DNA from: Ruminococcaceae bacterium AM07-15
GTDB taxonomy: Bacteria > Bacillota > Clostridia > Oscillospirales > Butyricicoccaceae
NCBI GenBank assembly: GCA_003477405.1
Contig: QUDE01000019.1
Span: forward strand, 1 to 50,931
Length of the DNA stretch: 50,931 bases
Direction: 5' to 3'
Under the pieces are notes generated by a model. That model did no database searches and had not been told where the DNA came from. It worked only from the letters and a program-made list of their open reading frames with translations. Positions 43,309-50,931 of the stretch are shown one piece after another. Every line of letters starts with the position of its first letter. Positions within the stretch are counted from its first letter, which is position 1. The translations under genes were made by a program, and so were the position numbers.

Positions 43309-44028
43309 TTATTTGAATTCCCCTTGGGAGAACCCATAGGAAACAAGGGAAGAAGAGTTTACATTCAAATCTTTCCCCACAATCTCAATTTTCATTTGCA
43401 GAGCATTCTTCAGCGGTACAGTGATGGGCTTTGCCACATCGTCGTATTGCAGCTCCGTGCTATAAGCGATGATGCCGTCCAGGTACACATTGAGCACAGC
43501 ATCGTGATCCCCGGAATCATCCACATGACCCGCTGTAAAAGTGACGGAGGAATATTTCCCATTGAGATTGAACAGAGCTTCCGCTTTATCCTCATGCCAA
43601 GCGCTGGGAGTCAACACGAAACCGTTGGTGTATTTCTGACCAGACATGGTGAAATACTTATTTTCTTTCAAAGTGTACTCTTCCCCATCCGTATACTGAT
43701 AGGGGCCGCACACATTCAGCCAATTCTCGCTATCCCCCGGCTTGGCTCCCAGGTAAACCACTTTATTGATGCCGTCCCAGCTTACATCCTTGCCTACGGC
43801 CTCCCCCACGGCCCGCACCGGCAGATAGGTAGTGCCGTTATAGATAAAGGGCTCCACCTGAGTACCGTTTGCATCCCGAGGATCCAGCTGCTCTCCATCC
43901 ATAAAGATCTTGATGTTAGAATAGGTAACCTGAATGGTCTCAGTCAGGCTTTTGGCCCCCACCACGCCGCTGACACCCAAGGCCCCGATCAAAATTCCTG
44001 CTACCAAACCTTTTGTCTTGTCTTTCAT
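43309..44028 (-). CDS. Secreted stalk-domain and NPCBM-like protein
   Basis: A 239-residue exported protein. The signal segment (about 7-25) is followed by a copper-amine-oxidase-N-like stalk domain at about 30-92 (IKIFMDGEQL, FIYNGTTYLPVRAVGEAVG, VSWDGINKVVYLG). The second half (about 100-232) resembles an NPCBM/NEW2 carbohydrate-binding fold: TNGFVLTPSAW, SSVTFTAGHVDDSG, VLNVYLDG and KNALQMKIEI. Such proteins usually sit in the wall and bind glycan. The start follows GAGAGGAG. Monocistronic. Confidence 0.82.
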   Translation of the reverse strand: MKDKTKGLVAGILIGALGVSGVVGAKSLTETIQVTYSNIKIFMDGEQLDPRDANGTQVEPFIYNGTTYLPVRAVGEAVGKDVSWDGINKVVYLGAKPGDSENWLNVCGPYQYTDGEEYTLKENKYFTMSGQKYTNGFVLTPSAWHEDKAEALFNLNGKYSSVTFTAGHVDDSGDHDAVLNVYLDGIIAYSTELQYDDVAKPITVPLKNALQMKIEIVGKDLNVNSSSLVSYGFSQGEFK

Positions 44029-44136
44029 TCTGCTTCTCCTCTCTGTGTTTGGAAACCCTTTGGCTCCCTTCCAAGTATTTCAAGGCCATTATAGCATATT
44101 TTTCCTCTTTCTCAACATTTCCAGCAAAATATTTTC

Positions 44137-44178
44137 AAAAAAACCGGCGCCTTTTTACACAAAAGGCGCCGGTTTTTG
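44137..44178 (-). terminator. Terminator of the fakA-like operon
   Basis: A perfect 15-bp stem (44141-44155 with 44161-44175) with a 5-nt loop, flanked by A and T runs. Confidence 0.88.
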
Positions 44179-44206
44179 CAATTTTATTCTAAAACTCTCC
44201 GGTATC

Positions 44207-45853
44207 TTATTCCACCGAAATGATGTAGGAATACACCGGCTGACCGCCTTCGATCACGGTGATCTCTGCATTCTTTGCTTCCTTGGCGAACATCTCTTTC
44301 ACCTGCTCGGCCTGCTGCTCATCGGCGCCCTCACCGTAGAAAATGGTGATGAAGCCGCTCTTCCGGCTGCACAGATCCCGGGCCAGGCGCCGGGCCACAT
44401 CTTCAAACCGGGGACTGTTGCTCAGAAGCTTGCCTTCCACCAGGGACATAAAGTCGCCCTGTTTGATGTTCTTGCCATCAAACTCGCTGTCCCGGGCGGC
44501 ATAGGTGATCTGACCAGTGGAGACCTTGCTGGCGGCCTCCATCATGGAAGCCCGGTTCTGCTCCGGCTCGGCGTCCGGATCAAAAGCCAGCATGGCGGTG
44601 ATGCCCTGAGTCACCATCTTGGTGGGCAGCACATACACCAGCTTTTCCGACAGCTCGGAAGCCTGCTCGGCCGCCATGATAATATTCTTGTTGTTGGGCA
44701 GCACAAAGACGATCTCCGCCGGGGTCTGGTCGATGGCGTTGAGAATGTCCTCTGTGGAGGGGTTCATGGTCTGGCCGCCTTCCACCAGGTTGTCAATGCC
44801 CAGGTCTTTAAGCACCGAGGAAATGCCTTCGCCCGCTGCGACACCCACAAAGCCGTACTTTCTCTCCGGGGCGGCCACCTGCCGCTTCACTTCGGCGGGA
44901 GCCTCATTCTTCCGGTGGAGCTGCTGAACCATGTTCTCGATCTTCACCGTCAGCAGCTGGCCGAACTTCAGTCCTTCGGCCAGAGCCTTATCGGGGGTGT
45001 CGGTGTGCACATGGACTTTGACGATCTCATCGTCCTCCACAGCCACTACGCAATCGCCGATGGTCTCCAAAAAGCGGCGGAATTTGTCCACGCTCTTTTT
45101 CTGGTCCTCCCGGGCGGCGATGAATTCGGTGCAATAGGCGAAATTGATCTCCCCTTCGTCAAACTGGGAGAAATCCGCAGCGGCCATCTCCACCTTGGGC
45201 TGCTTGGGAGCCAGGAAGGAGAACTTGCTCTTGGGCTTGACTCCGGTCAGGCTGGCGTGCATATTCTCCAGAATGAGCACCCAGCCATAGCCGCCGGCAT
45301 CCACTACGCCGGCCTTTTTCAGCACCGGGTTCTGTTCCACTGTGTTTTCCAGCGCTTCCCGGGCCGCAGTGATGGCGGCCGAAAGCACTTCATCCACTTC
45401 CCCATTGCTGGCCGCTTCCTTCAGTGCGCCTTCGGCCGCCAGGCGGGAAACCGTCAGAATGGTGCCTTCGGTGGGCTTCATCACCGCTTTGTAAGCGGTG
45501 TTGACCCCTTCCTGCAGGGCCTCGGCAAATTCCTGAGCGTTGGCACCACCCAGCTCTTTCAGCCGCTTGCCAAATCCCCGGAACAGCAGGGATGTAATGA
45601 CGCCGGAGTTGCCCCGGGCGCCCCGAAGAAGAGCGGAAGAAGTCAGATCCACAGCTTTGCCCAGAGTGGGCTTTTCGAACTTCATCAGTTCGGCCGCAGC
45701 GGCGTTGAGGGTCATGGACATATTGGTACCGGTGTCGCCGTCGGGCACCGGGAACACATTCAGTTCATTGATCTCCTGCTTCTTCTCTTCAATGGCGGCC
45801 GCCGCCGCCAGCATCATATTCTTAAAATTCTCACCGTCGATAATCTTAACCAA
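44207..45853 (-). CDS. DAK2-domain protein, fatty acid kinase subunit FakA-like (YloV)
   Basis: A 548-residue protein like S. aureus FakA, the ATP-binding subunit that phosphorylates fatty acids held by FakB (DegV-type) proteins. The N-terminal DAK2/DhaL domain (about 1-200) has the nucleotide and metal site NVFPVPDGDTGTN (D38, D40) and LRGARGNSGVI. The C-terminal half has a DegV-like fold. The start is TTG at 45853, nine bases after AGGAGG, matching the usual N-terminus (IIDGENFKNMML); no ATG is available there. It follows the Asp23-type gene by 16 bp, as in Firmicutes generally. Confidence 0.9.
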   Translation of the reverse strand: MVKIIDGENFKNMMLAAAAAIEEKKQEINELNVFPVPDGDTGTNMSMTLNAAAAELMKFEKPTLGKAVDLTSSALLRGARGNSGVITSLLFRGFGKRLKELGGANAQEFAEALQEGVNTAYKAVMKPTEGTILTVSRLAAEGALKEAASNGEVDEVLSAAITAAREALENTVEQNPVLKKAGVVDAGGYGWVLILENMHASLTGVKPKSKFSFLAPKQPKVEMAAADFSQFDEGEINFAYCTEFIAAREDQKKSVDKFRRFLETIGDCVVAVEDDEIVKVHVHTDTPDKALAEGLKFGQLLTVKIENMVQQLHRKNEAPAEVKRQVAAPERKYGFVGVAAGEGISSVLKDLGIDNLVEGGQTMNPSTEDILNAIDQTPAEIVFVLPNNKNIIMAAEQASELSEKLVYVLPTKMVTQGITAMLAFDPDAEPEQNRASMMEAASKVSTGQITYAARDSEFDGKNIKQGDFMSLVEGKLLSNSPRFEDVARRLARDLCSRKSGFITIFYGEGADEQQAEQVKEMFAKEAKNAEITVIEGGQPVYSYIISVE

Positions 45854-45869
45854 ATTCCTACGCCTCCTG

Positions 45870-46217
45870 TCAATCCACCCGGATGGAATCCACGCAGATC
45901 TCGATTTGCCCCACAGGCACTCCCGCCAGGCGCTCCACATTATAGCGCACTTCGCTGATGATGGACTGGCACACTGTGGCGATGTTGATGCCGTGATCCA
46001 CGGCGATGTGGAGCTGCAAGTCGATCTTCCCATCCCGCTCGGCCACCTTGACGCCCTTGGTCATGGCCTCCCGCTTGAGCAGATAGACGATGCCGTCCTT
46101 TACCGAAGTATGGGTCATGCCCTTGACGCCAAAGCAGTTGGTGGCCGCGATGCCCGCGATGGAGGCCACTACTTCCGCCGAAAGCGTCACATTTCCATAT
46201 TCCGTTGTCAATTTCAC
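45870..46217 (-). CDS. Asp23/Gls24 family protein (YloU-like)
   Basis: A 115-residue cytosolic protein of the alkaline-shock/Gls24 family, upstream of fakA as in most Firmicutes. The core GNVTLSAEVVASIAGIAATN, CFGVKGMT and the end AGVPVGQIEICVDSIRVD match the family. Its role in envelope stress or membrane attachment is known only loosely. The start codon is GTG behind AGGGGGTACTAAT. The operon with fakA is likely coregulated. Confidence 0.9.
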   Translation of the reverse strand: MKLTTEYGNVTLSAEVVASIAGIAATNCFGVKGMTHTSVKDGIVYLLKREAMTKGVKVAERDGKIDLQLHIAVDHGINIATVCQSIISEVRYNVERLAGVPVGQIEICVDSIRVD

Positions 46218-46340
46218 ATTAGTACCCCCTTATTCAGGTAGAAACACAGCCATGTCACCCATGGATCTCTATGGAAACTCCGGGGCCTTTCGGCCCCCGG
46301 ATCTGATTCTTGGGCTATTGTATCATATCCCCATGGAAAA
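46218..46340 (-). promoter_or_regulatory. Upstream region of the Asp23-fakA operon
   Basis: A possible -10 box TACAAT (complement of 46317-46322) lies about 100 bp upstream of the GTG start, with a GC-rich hairpin (CCGGGG..CCCCGG, 46280-46301) in the predicted leader. Confidence 0.4.
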
Positions 46341-46376
46341 TGCACGAATATTTTGCTTTTTCCCCTGGGTAAGTTC

Positions 46377-47921
46377 TCATCCTGCCCATTGGTGGAGATT
46401 GTAATAAGGATTTCGGTTGGCCCCTACCACCTGATTCATCACACCTTGGCCGGTGACCACGCAGCCCCGGCCAAAAGCCATGGGCACAAAGGGCATTTCC
46501 TCCTGGAAAGCGTCATAAAGAGCCTGCTGGGCCTGTTCTTCCTCGCCGGGAAGGGCGCTTTTCCAGGCGGTGATGGCCTGGGTCAGCGTTTCACTGCCCC
46601 CGCCGTAACACAGGCTTCCGCCCCGCTGCACCATCTGACTGATGTCAAACTGATCGTTCAGAATGGTCTCTCCATAATAAAGGTCAAAATCGTCCCGGTT
46701 CAAAGCCTGCTGGAATTCTTCCTGGGGCAGGGTGCGCACAGTGACCTGGATACCGCTTCCCACCAGGGACTGGGAGACGATCTCCGCCGCCTGGCTCTTC
46801 ATCTCGCTGCCTTCGGGCACCAGCAGTTCCAAAGTGAGATTATTGCCCTCCGGGTCGTTATAAATGCCGTCTCCATCGGTGTCGGCATAGCCGGCCTGCT
46901 TCAAAAGGGCATCCGGGTCCTTCTTCTCGGCCTCAAACTGCTCCAGCTCAGGGGACACCGGGAGGGATACGCCGTCTCCATAACCGGAAAAGGCCTTCTG
47001 CACCAAAAGATCCCGGTCCAACGCCGCCGAGATGGCCTGGCGCACCAGAGGATCGGAAAGGGGCCCGTTGTTTTTGTTAATACCCAGGTAGTGGAAATCA
47101 CTGGTAGAAAAAGTGGTCACATCAAAATTGCCCCGGATGGCCGTTTCGGTGGCAAAGGGCTTTTCAAAACAAACCCCGTCAATGACACCTGCACCTATCA
47201 CATAAGACAATTCGCTGTCTTGGTACAGAGCGGACAGACGGATGCTCTCCACGCCCACTGCGCCTCCGTGCCAGCTGTCATTGCGCAGCAAAGTGACGGT
47301 GCCGTCCTGGGACTGGACCATAAACCGCCCGGTGCCCAAAGGATTTTCCTCATCCCCGTCATTCCGGGGCACCACCGGTATGGTCAGCAGCCGGGGCAGC
47401 TGGGAATCCGGAGTGGCCAACCGGATCCGCACCGTATACCGGCCGCTGTAAGTGCAGGAAGTGATGTTCGCGCACCGGGAGGCAAACAGGGTGCTTTGCC
47501 GGGCCTGGTTGATGGAATAGACCACATCCCGGGCCTGCATCTCGGTGCCGTCGTGGAAAAGGACCCCTTGCTTGATATAGAAGGTCCACTGGTCACCATC
47601 CACCTCATAGCTCTCGCAGAGAACATTTTCCAGCTGAAAGTCCGGACCGATGGCAAACAGGCCTTCGTAAATCAGCGGCAGCAAGTAATAGTTGTACTCC
47701 GTGGTCACCTGGAAGGGGTTGAGAGAATCGGAAGGATTGTAGGCCAGGGCAATGGCGGTTTTCTGGCCGGGCACGGTGGTCTCCGTTTCCTCCTCCGGCT
47801 GCTGCTGGGGAAGGCCCACAGCATCCTGGTTTTCCTCTGTCTCTCCTCCCGCTTCGGTGGTATGGCAGCCGCCGCACACCAAAAACAAAATCAGCAGCAG
47901 TGCCAAAAAAGATCGTCTCAT
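46377..47921 (-). CDS. Peptide-type ABC transporter substrate-binding lipoprotein
   Basis: A family 5 extracellular solute-binding protein of about 514 residues, the class that captures oligopeptides, dipeptides or murein peptides. The signal peptide (MRRSFLALLLILFLVCGGC) ends in a lipobox-like CGGC, so lipid attachment is likely. Family strings include LAYNPSDSLNPFQVTTEYNY, EGLFAIGPDF, GVLFHDGTEMQARDVVYSIN and LLVPEGSEMKSQAAEIVSQS. No permease or ATPase genes lie nearby, so it is an orphan. The start is only 5 bp after the pgeF stop, indicating coupling. Confidence 0.88.
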   Translation of the reverse strand: MRRSFLALLLILFLVCGGCHTTEAGGETEENQDAVGLPQQQPEEETETTVPGQKTAIALAYNPSDSLNPFQVTTEYNYYLLPLIYEGLFAIGPDFQLENVLCESYEVDGDQWTFYIKQGVLFHDGTEMQARDVVYSINQARQSTLFASRCANITSCTYSGRYTVRIRLATPDSQLPRLLTIPVVPRNDGDEENPLGTGRFMVQSQDGTVTLLRNDSWHGGAVGVESIRLSALYQDSELSYVIGAGVIDGVCFEKPFATETAIRGNFDVTTFSTSDFHYLGINKNNGPLSDPLVRQAISAALDRDLLVQKAFSGYGDGVSLPVSPELEQFEAEKKDPDALLKQAGYADTDGDGIYNDPEGNNLTLELLVPEGSEMKSQAAEIVSQSLVGSGIQVTVRTLPQEEFQQALNRDDFDLYYGETILNDQFDISQMVQRGGSLCYGGGSETLTQAITAWKSALPGEEEQAQQALYDAFQEEMPFVPMAFGRGCVVTGQGVMNQVVGANRNPYYNLHQWAG

Positions 47922-47926
47922 AGGCT

Positions 47927-48742
47927 TCACCGTTCCAGTGCAATCAGTCCGGCGTGAACGCCTCTGTGGGTTCCCTGACGCCGGTGGGACCACCACAGTT
48001 TTTCCTCACCGCAGCAGGTGCATTCCTCACTGACGGCCACCTGCTCCGGGGGCACACCCGCCTGGGTGAGCCGCCAGAAATTCAGCCCTTTGGTATCCCA
48101 GTGAAATTTGTCTCCCCGCACCTGGCAGAACCGCTCTGCCTCTTTCCCAAAGCGGGCCATGAGCAGATCGTATACATCCCGGTCGGTCTCAAAACAATCC
48201 TGGCAGATGGAAGGACCGATGGCGCACACCAGATCCTCCGGGTTTGTTCCATACTCCTTTTTCATCAGGGCAATGGTCTTTTCGCCGATGGCCTGGGCGG
48301 TGCCCCGCCAGCCGGAATGGACACAGCCGATGGCATGGTTCCGCTTATCATAGAACATCAGCAACTGACAGTCGGCGTAAAAGCCCATGAGGCAGACCCC
48401 GGGTACATTGGTGACAAGACCGTCGCTGGGCTGCTTGTTGTCAAAACCGATGCGCATCCCAGGCGCCCACTGGCGCACCACATCAATGAGATCGGTGTGC
48501 TCCTGGCGGGTGCGGACGATATCCTCATAATCGCACCCCAAGAGCGCTGCGGCCCGCACACAGTTTTCCCGGATATTCTCCGGGCTGTCGCCGGTGTGAC
48601 GGAAATTCAGGCTTTCAAACTCCCCCTGGCTGACGCCGCCGGTACGAGTGGTATACAAATGCTGCACGCCGGGGCTTTCCAGAATGGGTGCGGCCCACCG
48701 CACCGCCATATCCCCCAGATCTTCCGCGATAAATTGGGACAA
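47927..48742 (-). CDS. pgeF: Peptidoglycan editing factor / polyphenol oxidase family protein
   Basis: A YfiH/laccase-domain protein of 271 residues; E. coli PgeF is a purine-nucleoside/UDP-MurNAc-related editing enzyme. The conserved zinc/active site is complete: RQEHTD, YADCQLLMFYD, CVHSGWRGTA and CCGEEKLWWSHRRQG. The start codon is TTG at 48742, about eight bases after AAGGAGGG; the next in-frame ATG (residue 12) has no ribosome binding site. Coupled to the downstream solute-binding protein, and 56 bp after the YmdB gene. Confidence 0.9.
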   Translation of the reverse strand: MSQFIAEDLGDMAVRWAAPILESPGVQHLYTTRTGGVSQGEFESLNFRHTGDSPENIRENCVRAAALLGCDYEDIVRTRQEHTDLIDVVRQWAPGMRIGFDNKQPSDGLVTNVPGVCLMGFYADCQLLMFYDKRNHAIGCVHSGWRGTAQAIGEKTIALMKKEYGTNPEDLVCAIGPSICQDCFETDRDVYDLLMARFGKEAERFCQVRGDKFHWDTKGLNFWRLTQAGVPPEQVAVSEECTCCGEEKLWWSHRRQGTHRGVHAGLIALER

Positions 48743-48798
48743 AAGGGTCCCTCCTTTCCGGCGGTTTTCCCGCCTTTTCCATGGTTGCCGCTTCTTTT

Positions 48799-49566
48799 TT
48801 ACCGGATGTTCACCCGCTGCACTTTCTGGCAGCGGCCGGTTTTTTCATCAATGTCAAAAATCGCTCCCAACAAAGCGCAGTCCAGATCACTGGATTCAAA
48901 ACGGGGCCCCAGCTCTCCCCGGAAATAGGACACCGACTGCTGGTATTTGACGCCGATCACCGACTCCTGGGCCCCGGTCATTCCCAGATCGGTGAGAAAA
49001 CCGGTGCCCTGGGGCAAAATCCGCTCATCGGCGGTCTGCACATGGGTATGGGTTCCCCACACTGCCGACACCCGGCCATCCAGGAAATAACCCAGAGCCT
49101 TTTTCTCGCTGGTGGCCTCGGCATGGAAATCCACCAGGAAAATGTCGGCCTTCTCCTGTTTCAGCAGCCGGTCCGCCGTCTCAAAGGGATCGGAGGTGCG
49201 GAAATCCATATTCAGCCGCCCCAACAGGTTGATGACGCAGATGTCCACTCCATTGTAATCCACATGGCAAAAGCCGCATCCCGCCAGCTGAGGCGCCAGG
49301 TTGTGGGGCCGGATGATGGGGTCTCCGTCATCCAGATAATCGCAGATGGAGCGCTGGGCATAGGCGTGATTTCCCAGGGTGATCACATCGGCTCCGGCGT
49401 CAAAGATCCACCGGGCCTGCTTGGGGGTGATACCCCGCATAGAGGCATTTTCCCCGTTGACGACGATGAAGTGCACGCCTTCCTGCCGCCGCAGAAGGCG
49501 CAGATTTTTTTCCAGAGTGGAAAGCCCCGGCTGGCCGCACACATCACCGATGGCCGCAATACGCAT
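48799..49566 (-). CDS. YmdB family metallophosphoesterase
   Basis: A 255-residue binuclear metallophosphoesterase; the B. subtilis member hydrolyses 2',3'-cyclic nucleotides and affects motility-versus-biofilm choice. Metal ligands are visible: D8 (GDVCGQPG), E39 and N40 (VNGENAS), N66 and H67 (TLGNHAYA), and H148, H173, H175 (DFHAEATSEK and GTHTHVQTADE). The length is standard. The start follows AAAGGAG. Same strand and likely same transcript as pgeF. Confidence 0.92.
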   Translation of the reverse strand: MRIAAIGDVCGQPGLSTLEKNLRLLRRQEGVHFIVVNGENASMRGITPKQARWIFDAGADVITLGNHAYAQRSICDYLDDGDPIIRPHNLAPQLAGCGFCHVDYNGVDICVINLLGRLNMDFRTSDPFETADRLLKQEKADIFLVDFHAEATSEKKALGYFLDGRVSAVWGTHTHVQTADERILPQGTGFLTDLGMTGAQESVIGVKYQQSVSYFRGELGPRFESSDLDCALLGAIFDIDEKTGRCQKVQRVNIR

Positions 49567-49596
49567 ACTGTTCTCCTTTGCACTCAGAAAATTTGC

Positions 49597-49634
49597 TGAA
49601 AAAGCAGGGAGCCGCCCCAGCAGGACGGCTCTCC
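49597..49634 (-). terminator. Terminator of prfB
   Basis: Stem GAGCCG with CGGCTC (49609-49614 with 49626-49631), extended by imperfect pairs and followed on the minus strand by TGCTTTTT. Confidence 0.65.
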
Positions 49635-49675
49635 CCAGCGGACCTTGTGGCCCGCCCCTGTTTGTTTTCCTTATT

Positions 49676-50794
49676 TTATTTTGCCCAGTTTCCTGTGGCC
49701 GAAGCCTTCAGATAGGCATTGATGAAGCTGTCCAGATCCCCATCCATCACCGCCTGGATGTTGCCGTTTTCACAGCCGGTGCGGTGATCCTTCACCAGGG
49801 TGTAGGGCATGAACACATAGGAGCGGATCTGGCTGCCCCATTCGATCTTTTTCTGCTCGCCCTTGATATCCTCGATTTTGTCCAGGTGCTCCCGCTCTTT
49901 GATCTCCATCAGTTTGGACTTGAGCATCCGCATGGCCACTTCCCGGTTCTGGTGCTGGCTGCGCTCGTTCTGGCAGGCCACGATGATGCCGGTGGGAATG
50001 TGGGTGATGCGGATGGCCGATTCGGTCTTGTTCACATGCTGACCGCCGGCGCCGCCGGAACGGTAGGTGTCCACCTTCAGATCCTCGGGGCGGATGTCGA
50101 TGTCCACATCATCGGTCATTTCGGGCATCACTTCCACCGCCGCAAAAGAGGTGTGCCGCCGGCCCGATGCATCAAAGGGCGAAACCCGCACCAAGCGATG
50201 AACACCCATTTCGCTTTTCAAATAACCGAAGGCATTCTCCCCTTCGATGAGGATATCCGCGCTTTTGATGCCTGCTTCTTCGCCGCCGATATAGTCCAGG
50301 ATCTTATAGCGGAAGCCCCGGCGCTCGGCCCAGTGGGTATACATCCGGTACAGCATGCCGGTCCAGTCCTGGGCCTCGGTGCCGCCGGCCCCGGCGTGGA
50401 AGGACATGATGGCGTTGTTTTTATCATATTCCCCTTTGAGCAGGGTGGAGAGCTTTTCTTCCTCCAGCATGGCCTGGAATTTGTCGTAATCCTGCTGCAC
50501 TTCCTGGTACAGGCTTTCCTCGCCCTCCTCCAGAGCCATATCGATCAGCTCCAGGGTGTCGTTATACAGGCCCTCCAGCTTTTCATAGCGGGTGGCTTTG
50601 TCCTTCAGCTGCTTGATCCGCTGCAGCACCTTCTGGGACTGCTCCGGCTCATCCCAGAAGCCGGGGGCCGAGGTCTTCTGTTCCAGCTCGGCAGCTTCCT
50701 TGGCGCCGTTCTCCAGATCCAGCGCCCCCCGCAGCTCCATCAGCTCAGGCTTTATATTGATCAAATTGGTACGCAGTTCTTCTAACTGTATCAT
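49676..50794 (-). CDS. prfB: Peptide chain release factor 2 (no programmed frameshift)
   Basis: Class I release factor reading UAA and UGA. The 372 residues contain the stop-codon reader SPF (205-207) and the catalytic GGQ (250-252, SGGAGGQHVNK). The start at 50794 follows GGGAGGT by six bases. The gene is continuous: at codons 22-26, where most bacteria have AGG GGG TAT CTT TGA C with a +1 frameshift, it reads CGG GGG GCG CTG GAT, so L25-D26 are encoded in frame. The autoregulatory frameshift is therefore missing, although the G-rich stimulator-like stretch remains. Confidence 0.97.
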   Translation of the reverse strand: MIQLEELRTNLINIKPELMELRGALDLENGAKEAAELEQKTSAPGFWDEPEQSQKVLQRIKQLKDKATRYEKLEGLYNDTLELIDMALEEGEESLYQEVQQDYDKFQAMLEEEKLSTLLKGEYDKNNAIMSFHAGAGGTEAQDWTGMLYRMYTHWAERRGFRYKILDYIGGEEAGIKSADILIEGENAFGYLKSEMGVHRLVRVSPFDASGRRHTSFAAVEVMPEMTDDVDIDIRPEDLKVDTYRSGGAGGQHVNKTESAIRITHIPTGIIVACQNERSQHQNREVAMRMLKSKLMEIKEREHLDKIEDIKGEQKKIEWGSQIRSYVFMPYTLVKDHRTGCENGNIQAVMDGDLDSFINAYLKASATGNWAK

Positions 50795-50820
50795 TCCGAT
50801 ACCTCCCATAAGTACCTACC

Positions 50821-50850
50821 ATTATATATGATTCCCCTGGTTTCTGTCTA
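50821..50850 (-). promoter_or_regulatory. Promoter of prfB
   Basis: Minus strand TAGACA (complement of 50845-50850) and TATAAT (50821-50826) with an 18-bp spacer, about 27 bp before the start codon. Confidence 0.65.
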
Positions 50851-50931
50851 TATGGTTTTGGTGGTGTTTACAGATTTTTTGTAGGTGTTACAATGATGTG
50901 TGACAAATAGAAAAAAGAAGAGCGAATAGGA

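Noticed and set aside
50713..50733. Programmed +1 frameshift site in prfB
   Set aside because: No UGA is present; the reading frame is continuous through codon 26.
1..50931. tRNA, rRNA, prophage or CRISPR loci
   Set aside because: Looked for and not found on either strand by eye; a covariance-model scan would be the decisive check.

Overview
This is a chromosomal segment from a Gram-positive, low-to-medium GC anaerobe of the Clostridia. An Oscillospiraceae/Ruminococcaceae-like organism is my inference; no marker here fixes a genus. The support is an intact S10-spc-alpha ribosomal protein locus with zinc-type S14, L36 and adenylate kinase, a KOW protein between map and infA, an SLH-domain surface protein, Asp23/FakA-type genes, B. 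subtilis-like promoters (TTGACA-17-TATAAT) and strong AGGAGG ribosome binding sites. Most genes read as roughly 55-60% GC; one accessory block (about 6.2-9.9 kb) is visibly AT-richer. I saw no tRNA, rRNA, CRISPR array, insertion sequence or prophage.

Layout. 0-6.2 kb: a BlaI/M56 regulatory pair behind two matched operators, an EamA transporter, the bifunctional NAD(P)H-hydrate repair enzyme, a small unknown gene and a PatB-type C-S lyase. 6.2-11.3 kb (accessory): a 169-bp hairpin-rich element with inverted ends, a large SLH surface protein, a 557-bp gap holding a truncated gene copy and a candidate promoter bracketed by two identical-arm palindromes, and two tandem paralogous four-helix membrane proteins of unknown family. 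11.3-18.3 kb: isoaspartyl dipeptidase, a Tubby-like-domain membrane protein, methylglyoxal synthase, phosphohexomutase, a small anchored protein, cytidine deaminase and a nitrilase-family hydrolase. 18.4-34.6 kb: the minus-strand ribosomal locus, read rpsJ to rplQ, with secY, adk, map, a KOW protein, infA and rpoA, preceded by a leader of about 330 nt and a strong promoter. 34.6-50.9 kb: envelope and metabolic genes (phosphodiester glycosidase, two polysaccharide deacetylases, a divergent lactate/malate-dehydrogenase homologue, M20 peptidase, PlsC acyltransferase, NCS2 purine permease, purine phosphoribosyltransferase-like gene, stalk/NPCBM protein, FakA, Asp23, peptide-binding lipoprotein, PgeF, YmdB, release factor 2).

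How they work together. The ribosomal block is one co-oriented unit in which most genes overlap or lie within about 25 bp; four spacers of about 90-113 bp each contain hairpins. Several envelope genes (deacetylases, glycosidase, PgeF, SLH protein, Asp23) suggest wall-remodelling functions spread across the window, although mostly as single transcription units closed by bidirectional terminators. Four genes appear to use TTG starts placed behind strong ribosome binding sites.

No complete, recognisable new multi-gene system stands out. The best candidates for something undescribed are: the accessory block (SLH protein, paralogous membrane proteins, decayed third copy and looping-type palindromes); the LDH-family enzyme that has lost the substrate-binding arginine; the RG/YGG-rich tail on ribosomal protein S3; the release factor 2 gene that keeps a frameshift-stimulator-like sequence but no frameshift; and a deacetylase whose ribosome binding site lies inside the preceding terminator hairpin.
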